Assembly: GCF_900106995.1 (NCBI RefSeq)
Contig: NZ_FNOK01000044.1
Location: forward strand, 1 to 64,000
Length of the DNA stretch: 64,000 nucleotides
Origin: Saccharopolyspora shandongensis
Lineage (GTDB): Bacteria; Actinomycetota; Actinomycetes; Mycobacteriales; Pseudonocardiaceae
Direction of reading: 5' to 3'
Each line of letters starts with the position of its first letter. Positions within the stretch are counted from its first letter, which is position 1. The notes under the pieces are model-generated. The model was not told the DNA's origin. It did not search any database and was given only the letters and a program-made list of their open reading frames with translations. Positions 50,265 through 59,520 of the stretch are shown one piece after another. The position numbers and the translations under genes are program-made.

Positions 50265-51797
50265 TCACCTCCGGTCGTCCCCGGTGAGGTCGCCGTCGAA
50301 TTCGGTGGGGTCGATCTCGGCGGGCTTGCTCCGGGGCGGTTCGGACTCCGCGGCCTCGCGGGCGTGCGGAATCTCCGGCGCCAGGTCGTCCGAGTCCAGG
50401 GCATCCGCGCCGGTTGCCTCCGCCTCGGATGCGTTGTCGCTCGCCGGGGCATCGGCTCGATCGCCATCGACATCGGCGGTGTCGCCAGCGCCGGTTTCGG
50501 TGTCGTCGGCGGTGCCCGAGGCGGCGGCATCAGACGGATTGCCGGTCGTGTGCTCGTCCGCGGGGTCGGCGTCGGCAGCGGTCGAACCGGCGGACTCTCC
50601 GGCCTCCGCCTGATCGGCGCCGAGCTCGTCGTCGAGGTCCGGCCCGGCCAGCCATGTGACGGCGGCGGCCGGGATGGCGACCCAGCACAACGTCGCCGCG
50701 GCCAGCGCGACCGGGCGCAGCGTCACCTGGCCGAATGGACCATTGCCCAGGTCGCCCCCGGCGACGTGCGCGAGCAGCAGCGTTCCCATCGCCGCGACCG
50801 CTGCCGCCACGCCGACCGCGAGCAGCCTACGCGTCAGGGATCCGGGCACCCGACGCACGGCGGTCCCGACTACGAGGCCGACGACCAGAGGTAGCCCCAG
50901 CACGATCGCCCACCAGGCCGCCGAATCGTGCGTCGGCAGGACGGCGAGCAACGGCAGGTCCGGCACCGGACCGGGCGCAACGTGCAGTGGCTGAACCTCG
51001 AGCCGACCGACCGACAGGCCCGTTCCGGCGGCGAAGGACCAGCCCGCCACGACCGCATTCGGGAGGTAGAGCAGCGACAACAGCGTGCCGCCGATCGCAT
51101 CGCCGGCCGTGCTACCGAGCCGAGCGAGCGCGGCGACCATCTCCGGAGCCGACAGGCAGATCCCGGCCAGCAGCACCACGCCACCGGCCGCGACGAGCGC
51201 GGCCAGCGCCAGCAGACCGAGGCGCAGGCCCGACCAGACCTCGGCCTCGACCCGTTCCCAAACCAGGTAGATCAACCCGCACCGGTTCGCCACGCCCGCC
51301 GCAGAGGCGATCGTGGCCAACAGCCCGCAGCTCAGGAACGCATCGGCCGGAACCGCGCTCACCGGCCCGTCCAGCACCACGGCGATAGCGGTGCCGACGA
51401 AGGCGTGCACCAGCCCCATCGCCGTGATCAACGGCCACGCCTGATCCGGGCGGCGCAGTCGGGACCGCCGCGCGACCCAGGCAGACGCGGCGGCGATCAG
51501 CAACATCATCAGCGCGGTGGGCAGCAGCGGCAGGACGCTCAGCGGCGCATCGGTGATCTTGAGCGCGGTCTGGTGCAACGCGAGCCACCCGGGCAGGGCT
51601 GCCACCAGAACCACGACCGGGTCGAACTGCGCACCGCCCGCGGTCGCCATCACCAGCGCTATCAGTCCCGCGGCGATCAGGTAACCGGCGAGCAGGACGG
51701 CACCAACGGCCGCGGCGAGCAACCACCAGCGGATCCCGTGCCGGCGTTCGCGGGGACCGTCGGCGATGGCGTGGGGGATCGAGTCGAGCACTGACAC
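50265..51797 (-). CDS. PerM-like/DUF6350 membrane protein, 510 aa
   Basis: About ten hydrophobic segments fill residues 25-395 (for example RWWLLAAAVGAVLLAGYLIAAGLIALV, LPLVVGLVVGTAVRR). A cytoplasmic tail of about 110 residues made almost only of Ala, Asp, Glu, Ser and Thr follows. Position directly upstream of purN and the fold correspond to M. tuberculosis Rv0955 (PerM), needed for cell division under stress. The tail is much more acidic than I would expect from PerM. GTG start; gap of 97 bp to purN. Confidence 0.85.
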   Translation of the reverse strand: MSVLDSIPHAIADGPRERRHGIRWWLLAAAVGAVLLAGYLIAAGLIALVMATAGGAQFDPVVVLVAALPGWLALHQTALKITDAPLSVLPLLPTALMMLLIAAASAWVARRSRLRRPDQAWPLITAMGLVHAFVGTAIAVVLDGPVSAVPADAFLSCGLLATIASAAGVANRCGLIYLVWERVEAEVWSGLRLGLLALAALVAAGGVVLLAGICLSAPEMVAALARLGSTAGDAIGGTLLSLLYLPNAVVAGWSFAAGTGLSVGRLEVQPLHVAPGPVPDLPLLAVLPTHDSAAWWAIVLGLPLVVGLVVGTAVRRVPGSLTRRLLAVGVAAAVAAMGTLLLAHVAGGDLGNGPFGQVTLRPVALAAATLCWVAIPAAAVTWLAGPDLDDELGADQAEAGESAGSTAADADPADEHTTGNPSDAAASGTADDTETGAGDTADVDGDRADAPASDNASEAEATGADALDSDDLAPEIPHAREAAESEPPRSKPAEIDPTEFDGDLTGDDRR

Positions 51798-51968
51798 GCA
51801 GCTGAATGTCGCACCGAAGTTACGCCGAACGGGTCACAACACGCCGTTGCTTCCGCCCATCGTGCGACATGGTCTGTCCACATTAGACAAAGATGGCGGC
51901 GGCGGGTCGCCGTCACGAGCTCCGCGTCGAAAGCACCCTCTCGATTCCGCGGTCGCCCCTACGAACAT

Positions 51969-52020
51969 CGCGCGGGCGGCCCGCCGACCAGCACGAACTG
52001 GTGGCAAGGCCGCCCGCGCG
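51969..52020 (-). terminator. Hairpin after the DUF5336 gene
   Basis: CGCGCGGGCGGCC (51969-51981) and GGCCGCCCGCGCG (52008-52020) enclose an ACCAG/CTGGT stem, 18 bp after the stop. Confidence 0.75.
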
Positions 52021-52038
52021 ACGAGCGGATCGAACAGA

Positions 52039-52968
52039 TCAGAAACTGGGCGGATTGGCGCCGGGGTGCGGCATCTGCTGGGTGCCCTGCGGACCCGCAC
52101 TCTGGCTCGGCTGCGCCGGCTGGCCGGAAGGGTTCGACGTCGGCGCGGACTGGCCGGGCTGCGGCGGCTGGCTCGGCTGACCGGACGGGCTTGACTGCGG
52201 CGCAGACGGGGCCGACTGCGGCGGCTGGCCCGACGGGCCGGGCTGACCAGGCTGGTTCGGGGACTGGAAGCCGCCGGAGGCTGGCTCCCAGTTGCCAGGC
52301 TGCTGGGACTGCGGGCCGGACGCCGGGCTCCAGCCACCACTCGGCTGACCGAACTGGCCGGGCTGGTTCCAAGCCGGCGCACCGGGGCCGCTGGGACCGC
52401 CAGGCCCACCCTGACCACCAGGGCCACCCTGACCACCAGGGCCGCCCTGACCACCGGGGCCGCCCGGGCCACCCGGCCCACCGGGACCGGCCGGGCCGCC
52501 GGGCTTGCCCGACTGGAACGGGGCGGACTGGCCGAAGGACGGCTTCCGGGGCTGCGCGGGCTTCGACGGCGCGTTGATGATGCCGCCCTCCATCAGCAGG
52601 ATGCCGGCCACGGCTCCCAGCTGGACGATGGACAGCAGCAGGAGCACCACGACGATGCCGCCGGAGCCACCGCCGACCAGGTCCTGCAGCAAGCTGAGGG
52701 TCGCGTAGGCGGACAGCGGCGCGGCCGCGAACAGCGCGTCCGGCGTCTTCGGCACGAACCGCAGACCCGCCAGCGCCGCGGAGACGATCAGGGAGAACCC
52801 TACGAGGCTGCCGATCGCCACGCCGGCGACGCCGTCGAAGAAACCGATCAGGTAGCCGATCAGACCGGCGCCTGCCGCCACCAGGGCCAGGATCTCGTTG
52901 AGACCGAGCGGAACGCCGGAACGTCCAGGGGCGGCCGGCGGCGGCGATTGGGGGAAGGGCGCGGACAT
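52039..52968 (-). CDS. DUF5336 membrane protein with collagen-like tail, 309 aa
   Basis: Four hydrophobic segments lie at about residues 20-125 (LNEILALVAAGAGLIGYLIGFF ... GGIVVVLLLLSIVQLGAVAGILLMEGG), as in Rv0954 of M. tuberculosis, which has the same neighbours. The rest is low-complexity: GPGGPGGPGGQGG repeats at about 155-190, then Pro/Gln/Ser-rich sequence to the end. The ATG at 52968 has AGGAG 11 nt upstream. It is probably a membrane anchor with a disordered tail linked to division or envelope proteins. Confidence 0.87.
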   Translation of the reverse strand: MSAPFPQSPPPAAPGRSGVPLGLNEILALVAAGAGLIGYLIGFFDGVAGVAIGSLVGFSLIVSAALAGLRFVPKTPDALFAAAPLSAYATLSLLQDLVGGGSGGIVVVLLLLSIVQLGAVAGILLMEGGIINAPSKPAQPRKPSFGQSAPFQSGKPGGPAGPGGPGGPGGPGGQGGPGGQGGPGGQGGPGGPSGPGAPAWNQPGQFGQPSGGWSPASGPQSQQPGNWEPASGGFQSPNQPGQPGPSGQPPQSAPSAPQSSPSGQPSQPPQPGQSAPTSNPSGQPAQPSQSAGPQGTQQMPHPGANPPSF

Positions 52969-53134
52969 GGCTGGACGGACTCCTCGCTTCAACACTCGGG
53001 GGCGGAGCTTGCTGACGGTATCGAATCAACCGGCTTCGGTGTACCGGAAGACCGCGCAACCGCGACTTGTCTGCGGGCTCCGGCGAAGCGCTCGCGATTC
53101 CGTCGGCCCCGCACGAAAGCATGCAGACAGCCAC

Positions 53135-53166
53135 CGGGGCCGGACGCCCGAAGGCGTCCGGCCCCG
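53135..53166 (-). terminator. Hairpin after sucD
   Basis: CGGGGCCGGACGCC (53135-53148) pairs perfectly with 53153-53166, 4-nt loop, 24 bp after the sucD stop. Confidence 0.75.
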
Positions 53167-53189
53167 AAAAGGACGTGTCGAGATCGGGC

Positions 53190-54074
53190 TCAGCCCTTGA
53201 CGATCTCGCGCATCAGCTTGGCGGTCTCGCTCGGCGTCTTGCCGACCTTGACCCCAGCGGCCTCCAGGGCCTCCTTCTTCGCCGCGGCGGTGCCGGACGA
53301 ACCGGAGACGATGGCGCCCGCGTGGCCCATGGTCTTGCCCTCCGGCGCGGTGAAACCGGCCACGTAGCCCACCACCGGCTTGGTGATGTTGGCCTTGATG
53401 TAGTCGGCCGCCCGCTCCTCGGCGTCCCCACCGATCTCGCCGATCATGACGATCGCCTCGGTCTCCGGGTCGTCCTCGAAGGCCTGCAGCGCGTCGATGT
53501 GGGTGGTGCCGATGATCGGGTCACCGCCGATGCCGACGCAGCTGGAGAAACCGATGTCCCGCAGCTCGTACATCATCTGGTAGGTCAGCGTGCCCGACTT
53601 GGACACCAGACCGATCTTGCCGTGGCCGGTGATGTTGGCCGGGATGATGCCGGCGTTGGACTTGCCGGGCGAGATGATGCCCGGGCAGTTCGGCCCGATG
53701 ATCCGGGTCTTGTTGCCGGTGGCGTTGGCGTGCGCCCAGAAGTAGGCCGAGTCGTGCACCGGGATGCCCTCGGTGATGACCACGGCCAGGCCGATCTCGG
53801 CGTCGATGGCCTCGATCACGGCGTCCTTGGCGAACTTCGGCGGCACGAAGACGACCGACACGTCGGCGCCGGTCTCCTTCATGGCCTCCTTGACCGTGCC
53901 GAAGACCGTGAGCTGCTTGCCCTCGATCTCGACGGTCTGCCCGGCCTTGCGGGCGTTCACACCGCCGACGATGTTGGTGCCGGAGCGCAGCATCCGAGCG
54001 GTGTGCTTGGTGCCTTCAGAGCCGGTGATGCCCTGAACGATGACCTTGCTGTTCTCGTTGAGGAAGATAGCCAT
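53190..54074 (-). CDS. sucD: Succinyl-CoA synthetase alpha subunit
   Basis: 294 aa, normal length. [19 protein letters not shown] binds CoA at the N-terminus, and [18 protein letters not shown] contains the His that is phosphorylated. It works with SucC, encoded 4 bp upstream, to convert succinyl-CoA to succinate with ATP or GTP formation in the TCA cycle. The start [11 protein letters not shown] is the family-typical one. Confidence 0.97.
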   Translation of the reverse strand: MAIFLNENSKVIVQGITGSEGTKHTARMLRSGTNIVGGVNARKAGQTVEIEGKQLTVFGTVKEAMKETGADVSVVFVPPKFAKDAVIEAIDAEIGLAVVITEGIPVHDSAYFWAHANATGNKTRIIGPNCPGIISPGKSNAGIIPANITGHGKIGLVSKSGTLTYQMMYELRDIGFSSCVGIGGDPIIGTTHIDALQAFEDDPETEAIVMIGEIGGDAEERAADYIKANITKPVVGYVAGFTAPEGKTMGHAGAIVSGSSGTAAAKKEALEAAGVKVGKTPSETAKLMREIVKG

Positions 54075-54078
54075 GGCC

Positions 54079-55245
54079 TCATGCCCCCGCAGCCAGCTCG
54101 GCGGCCTTGTCGGCCGCACCGTCCATGGTGTCCACCATCGTCACGACCGGGTGGTTGGCCTCGGCCAGGATGCGGCGACCCTCTTCGACGTTGTTGCCGT
54201 CGAGCCGGACGACCAGCGGCTTGGTGGCCTCGTCGCCCAGGATCTTCAGCGCCTGCACGATGCCGTTGGCAACCGCGTCGCAGGCGGTGATTCCGCCGAA
54301 GACGTTGACGAACACCGACTTCACGGCCGGGTCACCGAGGATGACGTCCAGGCCGGCGGCCATGACCTCGGCGGAGGCTCCGCCACCGATGTCCAGGAAG
54401 TTCGCCGGCTTCACACCGCTGTGCTTCTCGCCGGCGTAGGCGACCACGTCCAGGGTGGACATGACCAGCCCGGCACCGTTACCGATGATGCCGACCTCGC
54501 CGTCCAGCTTGACGTAGTTGAGGCCCTTCTCCTTGGCCTTGGCCTCGAGCGGGTTCTCCGCTTCCTTGTCCACCAACTCGGCCTGCTGGGCCTGGCGGAA
54601 CGCGGCGTTCTCGTCGAGGGTGACCTTGCCGTCCAGCGCGATGATCTTGCCCTGCGGGTCCTTGACCAGCGGGTTGACCTCAACCAGCGTGGCGTCTTCG
54701 GAAACGAAGGTCTCCCACAGCTGGACGATCACGTCGGCGACCTGGTCGGCGACCTCGGCCGGGAACTTGGCGGCGGTGACGATCTCCCGCGCCTTGTCCT
54801 GGTCGACGCCCTCGATCGGGTCGATCGCGATCTTCGCCAGCGCCTCGGGCTTGGTCGCCGCGACCTCTTCGATCTCCATGCCACCCTCGACGGATGCCAT
54901 CGCGAGGAAGTTGCGGTTGGCGCGGTCGAGGAGGAACGAGAAGTAGTACTCGTCGGCGATGTCGGAGGCGGTGGTGACCAGCACCTTGCGGGTGATGTGG
55001 CCCTTGATGTCCAGGCCGAGGATCGCCCCGGCCTTGGTCTCGGCCTCATCCGGGTTCTCGGCCAGCTTCACGCCACCGGCCTTACCGCGGCCCCCGGTCT
55101 TGACCTGGGCCTTGATCACAACGGGCCCGCCCAGTTCTGCGGCGGCTGCCTTGGCCCCTTGCGGATCGGTTACCACGGCGCCGGGCAGCGTCGGCACTCC
55201 GTGGGAGGCGAAGAGCTCCTTCGCCTGGTACTCGTACAGGTCCAC
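54079..55245 (-). CDS. sucC: Succinyl-CoA synthetase beta subunit
   Basis: 388 aa. It begins [18 protein letters not shown], and has the ATP-grasp region [43 protein letters not shown] and [15 protein letters not shown] start with AGGAGAG 4 nt upstream. First gene of the sucCD operon; the preceding 549 bp contain its promoter and a triple hairpin. Confidence 0.97.
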   Translation of the reverse strand: MDLYEYQAKELFASHGVPTLPGAVVTDPQGAKAAAAELGGPVVIKAQVKTGGRGKAGGVKLAENPDEAETKAGAILGLDIKGHITRKVLVTTASDIADEYYFSFLLDRANRNFLAMASVEGGMEIEEVAATKPEALAKIAIDPIEGVDQDKAREIVTAAKFPAEVADQVADVIVQLWETFVSEDATLVEVNPLVKDPQGKIIALDGKVTLDENAAFRQAQQAELVDKEAENPLEAKAKEKGLNYVKLDGEVGIIGNGAGLVMSTLDVVAYAGEKHSGVKPANFLDIGGGASAEVMAAGLDVILGDPAVKSVFVNVFGGITACDAVANGIVQALKILGDEATKPLVVRLDGNNVEEGRRILAEANHPVVTMVDTMDGAADKAAELAAGA

Positions 55246-55617
55246 TCGACTCTCCTGCGACGTCGGTGTCGGACTCGGTGACGATATCGACCTGCGAGGA
55301 CGCATGGGGCGGCGCACCCGGTGAACTGCCTCACCTGAGGTTGGGCATTAGGCCTGGTCGAACCGTCCAGCACGAGGATTCGCCTGCTCCGCAGGCTCGA
55401 TATCGACGTTCGTGGTGACGAACGGAACAGCGCACCGTGACGGTGTGCCAGGCATTGTCGACCGCTCCGCGGGCAACGGCAAGGCCGCGGATCGAGTGAT
55501 TCGCCCGCGGCGAACGGCCCAGCACCCGTATCTCCGCGACCTCGGTGTTTCCCGATCACACGAACCGTTCCGCACAGTGGCGCACGATGTCGTCACGCGG
55601 CGATGGACTGGCTGGGT
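55246..55617. other. Leader/promoter region of sucCD
   Basis: Together with the hairpin array and the stretch to 55794 it makes 549 bp without a gene. Open frames in it have no supporting signal. I could not fix a single clear -35/-10 pair. Confidence 0.5.
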
Positions 55618-55709
55618 GGAGCGAACGGCTTGTTCGCTCCGATAGATGAGGCGAACAGGCCGTTCGCCTCATCCACCCAACGCCGGCGTGCACTGCCGGC
55701 GTTGGGTGG
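55618..55709. repeat. Array of three consecutive hairpins
   Basis: GGAGCGAAC/GTTCGCTCC (55618-55640), GATGAGGCGAAC/GTTCGCCTCATC (55645-55673) and CCACCCAACGCCGGC/GCCGGCGTTGGGTGG (55673-55709). The first two share the GCGAAC core. It lies after the 55795-57510 gene and before sucC, so it may be a dispersed repeat used as terminator. Confidence 0.7.
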
Positions 55710-55794
55710 ACCGTTCACTCCAGCCGCCTCCGGGACCCATACCTGCGGGAACTCCGCTCCGGAACCGCTGGGGGTGATCAGGAATCGTTCCTTA

Positions 55795-57510
55795 TTACTG
55801 TCGATCGCGGGGTACTCGGCCGGCCGCGATCGACGTTCCGAGCAGCACCACCACGCAGGCCGCGCCGAACCACAGCCCCAGGCCGGGCTCCGAACCCGGG
55901 AGCCGTTCTGCGGTCAGCGGGAACTCGAGCACCCGGACCGCCACGACGAGCGCCGCCGCGCAGAGCAGCGCTGCCGCGCGAGGCGGTCGGCACATCGGCG
56001 CCAGCACCGCCGCTCCGACCACCGCGGCCAGCGCGATCACCAGCCCCCAGGACGTCGTCCCGAAGTCGGTGAACACGCCGGGCGCCGTGTAGTCCGGGGC
56101 CGTGAGCACCGGAAAGCTGAACGCACCGGCCCCGAGCAGCAGTGCGACGAGCGACGGAACCAGCACCATGCGGTGCATCGCCATCTCCGTCAGATCCACG
56201 TCGTCGCGCTCGACCGCACCAGCGATGGCCGCGATGATCGCCGCGGACGCGGCGAACAGGACCGCGATCCCGGCCGCCCAGGCTCCAATGCCGGCGCTTG
56301 CGTCCGCTGCTTGCACGGCGGTGAACACCGCGTCGAGCACCCCGGCCGCCGCGAACGGGATCACCACCCAGACCACCGTCAGCATCGGGCGCAGCCATCC
56401 GGCGGCGCGCGGCAGCAGCAATCCGATGCCCAGCGCCACCAGCAACGAGCCGGCGGGCCACAGCATCCGCGCCGGGTACGGCGACGGGTCGCGCAGCCCG
56501 AAGGGCATCTCCACCTGCGGCGCGGCCGCCGCCAGCAGCGCCAGCGCACCGGCGACCAGGGCGAGCACGGCCGAGGTGGCGATCAACCGGGTCAGCGCGG
56601 GCAGGCGGAGATCGTCGGTCGACTCGCCGGAGTCGGCGCGCCCGGCAGGCACGGCCAGCGCGACCAACGTGATCACCGCGACCACGACGAGCACGGGACC
56701 CCAAGCGAACTGGACCTGGTCGAGCACGGTCGCGGACACCAGCGGCGGCACGGCCACGCAGGCCAGCGCCGCAGCCACTCCGAGCAGTCCGCCGCGGGCG
56801 AACTCCGGGTCGGTGGAGCCCGCCAGGAATCCGGCGGTGCTCGGCGCGGCGACGGCGAGCAGGATGCCGCCGATCAGCAGCACCACCGGCCCGTCCAGCG
56901 CCGGGTGCGGCAACAGGTACGGGTCCTCGGAGGCGAACGGCGCCATCAGAACGCCGACTGCCGCGATCACGCCGGCGCACAGCACGAGTGTGAGCAGGCC
57001 TTGCCGGTGCGAGCCGGTGCCCTCATCGCCGTGCCCGATGCCCCGAACTGCGAGAACGCCGGCGACGATCGCCGCGACGTGTCCTGCGAGGAGCAACCAG
57101 ACACCAGCAGAAGGAGCGAGGGCGTCGAGGGTTTCCACCCGGAGCAGCTCGGGCCGGGCGGCCAGTCCGGGGTCGGCGACGAACTGCAGATCCAGCACCA
57201 GGCGGCCGGGCGCGAGCGCCGCCGGGCCGACGAGCACTGCCGCCGCCGTTCCGAGCCTTCCGCGCTTGGCGAAGACGAAGGCCAGCGCGGGGGCGAGCAG
57301 CGAGAGCGCCAGCAAGAGGGGCCATGCCAGGAATGCCGCCGAGGCGCCGGGCTCGACGAGCCCGAGCAATGGTCCGAGGCCGACTAGCAGAGCACCGGCG
57401 GCGGCCACCACGATCGCGACCCGCAGTCGCATCGGTAGCTCGAGATCGGGCTGCGGATTCGCGGCGAGAGCCGAGGAACCGCCGGACGGATGGTCGGGCC
57501 GCGCAGTCAC
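55795..57510 (-). CDS. Polytopic membrane protein of unknown function, 571 aa
   Basis: About fourteen to sixteen hydrophobic segments cover residues 27-565, and a short hydrophilic N-terminus precedes the first. There is no transporter or enzyme signature I recognise; small residues (Ala, Gly, Leu, Val) dominate. The GTG at 57510 is the likely start. It stands between the M23 peptidase gene (divergent) and sucC, a position without a counterpart in the mycobacterial block as I remember it, so it may be a lineage-specific insertion. Confidence 0.7.
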   Translation of the reverse strand: MTARPDHPSGGSSALAANPQPDLELPMRLRVAIVVAAAGALLVGLGPLLGLVEPGASAAFLAWPLLLALSLLAPALAFVFAKRGRLGTAAAVLVGPAALAPGRLVLDLQFVADPGLAARPELLRVETLDALAPSAGVWLLLAGHVAAIVAGVLAVRGIGHGDEGTGSHRQGLLTLVLCAGVIAAVGVLMAPFASEDPYLLPHPALDGPVVLLIGGILLAVAAPSTAGFLAGSTDPEFARGGLLGVAAALACVAVPPLVSATVLDQVQFAWGPVLVVVAVITLVALAVPAGRADSGESTDDLRLPALTRLIATSAVLALVAGALALLAAAAPQVEMPFGLRDPSPYPARMLWPAGSLLVALGIGLLLPRAAGWLRPMLTVVWVVIPFAAAGVLDAVFTAVQAADASAGIGAWAAGIAVLFAASAAIIAAIAGAVERDDVDLTEMAMHRMVLVPSLVALLLGAGAFSFPVLTAPDYTAPGVFTDFGTTSWGLVIALAAVVGAAVLAPMCRPPRAAALLCAAALVVAVRVLEFPLTAERLPGSEPGLGLWFGAACVVVLLGTSIAAGRVPRDRQ

Positions 57511-57987
57511 CGCGCAGACGCTAGCAACCCCGGACGGTCGCGGCACCCACCGGTCACACGCTCAGGGACATCCCCTAGGGCCGACCGAACGGAGCACCGC
57601 GGAGTGCCCATCAAGCCGCTCTTAGAGTGTGACTTGCAACACATTTTATTACCGCGCGACAACTTGATCGAGACACATCGATGACAGTCGCGGGCCGATC
57701 GATCTACCCCGCGCTGATCACGAAGCCGCTGGCAGCTCCGCTGCGCGACGACCACTCCCAGTATCCACACGGGCCTGACAATCGGGCCCGCCGAGCGCCC
57801 TCCGGGCACATTCCGTAGTCGAGACACCACGGACAGGGAGTTGCCCCTAGGGGATCACCTTGGTTACTGTCCCCCGGTCCGTTGTCACGGTCTGATCACG
57901 AAGGACAACCTTCGGCCGGTTCCCCGACCGGCCCCGGGATCCCCGCCCGGAAACGTGATCCGACTCCCCGAGACGGAAGGGCAGGCA
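57511..57987. other. 477-bp divergent intergenic region before the M23 gene
   Basis: It contains CCCCTAGGG twice (57572-57580 and 57844-57853 as CCCCTAGGGG), one copy toward each divergent gene, an A/T-rich patch around 57635-57665, and a GGCCGGT/ACCGGCC hairpin at 57914-57933. The length suggests a long regulated leader for the peptidase gene, but I could not recognise a named riboswitch. Confidence 0.5.
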
Positions 57988-58809
57988 TTGGCTCGACACC
58001 GCTCCCCCGGCGGCGAAGAAAACTCCCCGGGCTGTGCGGAGGCGTCCCCCGACGACCCCTCCTGCAGTCCGGTGAAGACCCGGGGCTCCTCACCCGCATC
58101 GGTCTGGCGCGGCCGCGTGGTCGTCGCCGCCGTCGCAGCCGGCGCCTTCGCGGCCGCCGGCCAGTCGATGGCCGCAGGTGAAGGGCACGCCGCCCCGGAC
58201 CAAGACGACTTCAACCCGTCGGACGCATCGGCCTCGTTCAACACCGCGCTGGCCGACCAGTCCTACACCGGCGTCGGCGGTAGCGCTCCCGCTCCGGCGA
58301 TGCTCCCGGTCGCGCAGACGACCGACGTCAGCTCCGATATGGAGCAGCTCAAGAAGAGCGAGCGGATCACCCAGGAGCGCGACGCCGCCCGCATCGCCGC
58401 CGAGGAGGCGGCGCGGGCCCCGAAGTACGTGCTTCCCGCCGACGGATCCTTCACCTCCGGTTTCGGTGGCCGCTGGGGCACCACGCACTACGGCATCGAC
58501 ATCGCCAACGCCAAGGGCACCCCGATCTATTCCGTCGCCGACGGCGTCGTGATCGAGGCGGGCCCGGCCAGCGGTTTCGGCCTGTGGGTGCGGGTGCAGC
58601 ACGAGGACGGCACGATCACCGTCTACGGCCACGTCAACACCATCACGGCCAAGCAGGGCACGAAGGTCAAGGCCGGCGACCAGATCGCCACGATGGGCAA
58701 CCGCGGCTTCTCCACCGGCCCGCACCTGCACTTCGAGGTGTGGAACACCAGCGGCAAGAAGATCAACCCGCTGCCCTGGATGCAGGCCCGCGGCATCTCG
58801 CCCGCGTAA
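57988..58809 (+). CDS. M23-family peptidase (Rv0950c-like), 273 aa
   Basis: A single hydrophobic segment (residues about 42-60, VVVAAVAAGAFAAAGQSMA) is preceded by a basic cytoplasmic stretch, so it is anchored or exported. A coiled-coil-like region (EQLKKSERITQERDAARIAAEEAAR) leads to the LytM domain: THYGIDIA (zinc His, Asp) and GPHLHFEVW (zinc His). It probably cuts or remodels peptidoglycan. The TTG at 57988 follows GAAGGG; longer starts upstream are possible. The location next to sucC agrees with mycobacterial Rv0950c. Confidence 0.87.
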   Translation: MARHRSPGGEENSPGCAEASPDDPSCSPVKTRGSSPASVWRGRVVVAAVAAGAFAAAGQSMAAGEGHAAPDQDDFNPSDASASFNTALADQSYTGVGGSAPAPAMLPVAQTTDVSSDMEQLKKSERITQERDAARIAAEEAARAPKYVLPADGSFTSGFGGRWGTTHYGIDIANAKGTPIYSVADGVVIEAGPASGFGLWVRVQHEDGTITVYGHVNTITAKQGTKVKAGDQIATMGNRGFSTGPHLHFEVWNTSGKKINPLPWMQARGISPA

Positions 58810-58825
58810 GCATCACGCGCGTTTC

Positions 58826-58859
58826 AGAAGTGGCGTCGACTGCCGTCGGCGCCGCTTCT
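58826..58859 (+). terminator. Hairpin after the M23 gene
   Basis: AGAAGTGGCG (58826-58835) pairs with CGCCGCTTCT (58850-58859) with one G-T pair, 17 bp after the stop. Confidence 0.65.
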
Positions 58860-58864
58860 GCCTT

Positions 58865-59520
58865 CAGCCGCCTGCACACCGAAGTCGATGACCCCCGCGA
58901 ACTCGCCGCGCGCTTCGACGTCGGCCCGTGCGACCGGCTGCGTCCGATCGAGCGTGGAAGGCGGCTATTACCCGATCGCCGGCAAGGCCATGCCCAGCGA
59001 GGAGGCCGTGATCTGCCTTCGCATGGCGGCAAGGGACATCGTCGACAGCGTCGAGGAAACGTCGGTACGGGCGCTGGCCAAGCTCCAACAAGTTCTGTCC
59101 TCGCGACGGCGGGTCAACGGCCTCGGCGCGGTGACCGTGCCGCTGACACTGGCCAATGCGACCACCGGCCGGGAGCGGCTGCCGAACCGGCTCTGACGGC
59201 CGACCGCCTGCTGGCCCGCGGCGACGATCACGACGACTGGCGGACCTTCCGCGTCGACCGGATCGCCAAGCGCTCCGCGCGAGCTGCGGCCGAAGAGGTC
59301 TCCGCCTCCAGCTGTTCAGCCTCGCCCCACCCACGGTCGGCAGCGCCCCCGCGCACTCCGATCGAGCAGATCTGCACGCCTCGGCGACCACGTCGATCCG
59401 GAGCCGATCATCGAGGGCAGTTGCCTGTTGCGCAGCCGGTTTGCCTGGCATTCCGGTTCATCAGCCTGGCTGCGAGGCTGAAGTGCACTAGTCCGCCGAA
59501 CTCGCCGAGCAGGGTCACGA
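58865..59520 (+). pseudogene. Decayed YafY-type HTH/WYL regulator
   Basis: Pieces of a WYL-domain regulator are found in order but in different frames: ELAARFDV and DRLRPIERG (about 58895-58965), GGYYPIAGKAMPSEEAVICLRMAA ... EETSVRALAKLQQVLSSRRRVNGLGAVTVPL (58960-59150), DDWRTFRVDRIA (59230-59270, the WYL segment), PEPIIEGSCLLRS (59400-59440) and EVH-stop-SAELAEQ near the end. Frameshifts, a stop and missing stretches show that the gene is dead. It overlaps the end of the convergent MarR gene slightly. Confidence 0.7.

Noticed and set aside
52380-52510. CRISPR-like or minisatellite array
   Set aside because: The repeats are codon-level Gly-Pro repeats inside the DUF5336 coding region, with no spacers.
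57800-57987. c-di-AMP (ydaO-type) riboswitch before the M23 gene
   Set aside because: The location would fit, but I could not find the conserved segments of that riboswitch; only simple hairpins are seen.
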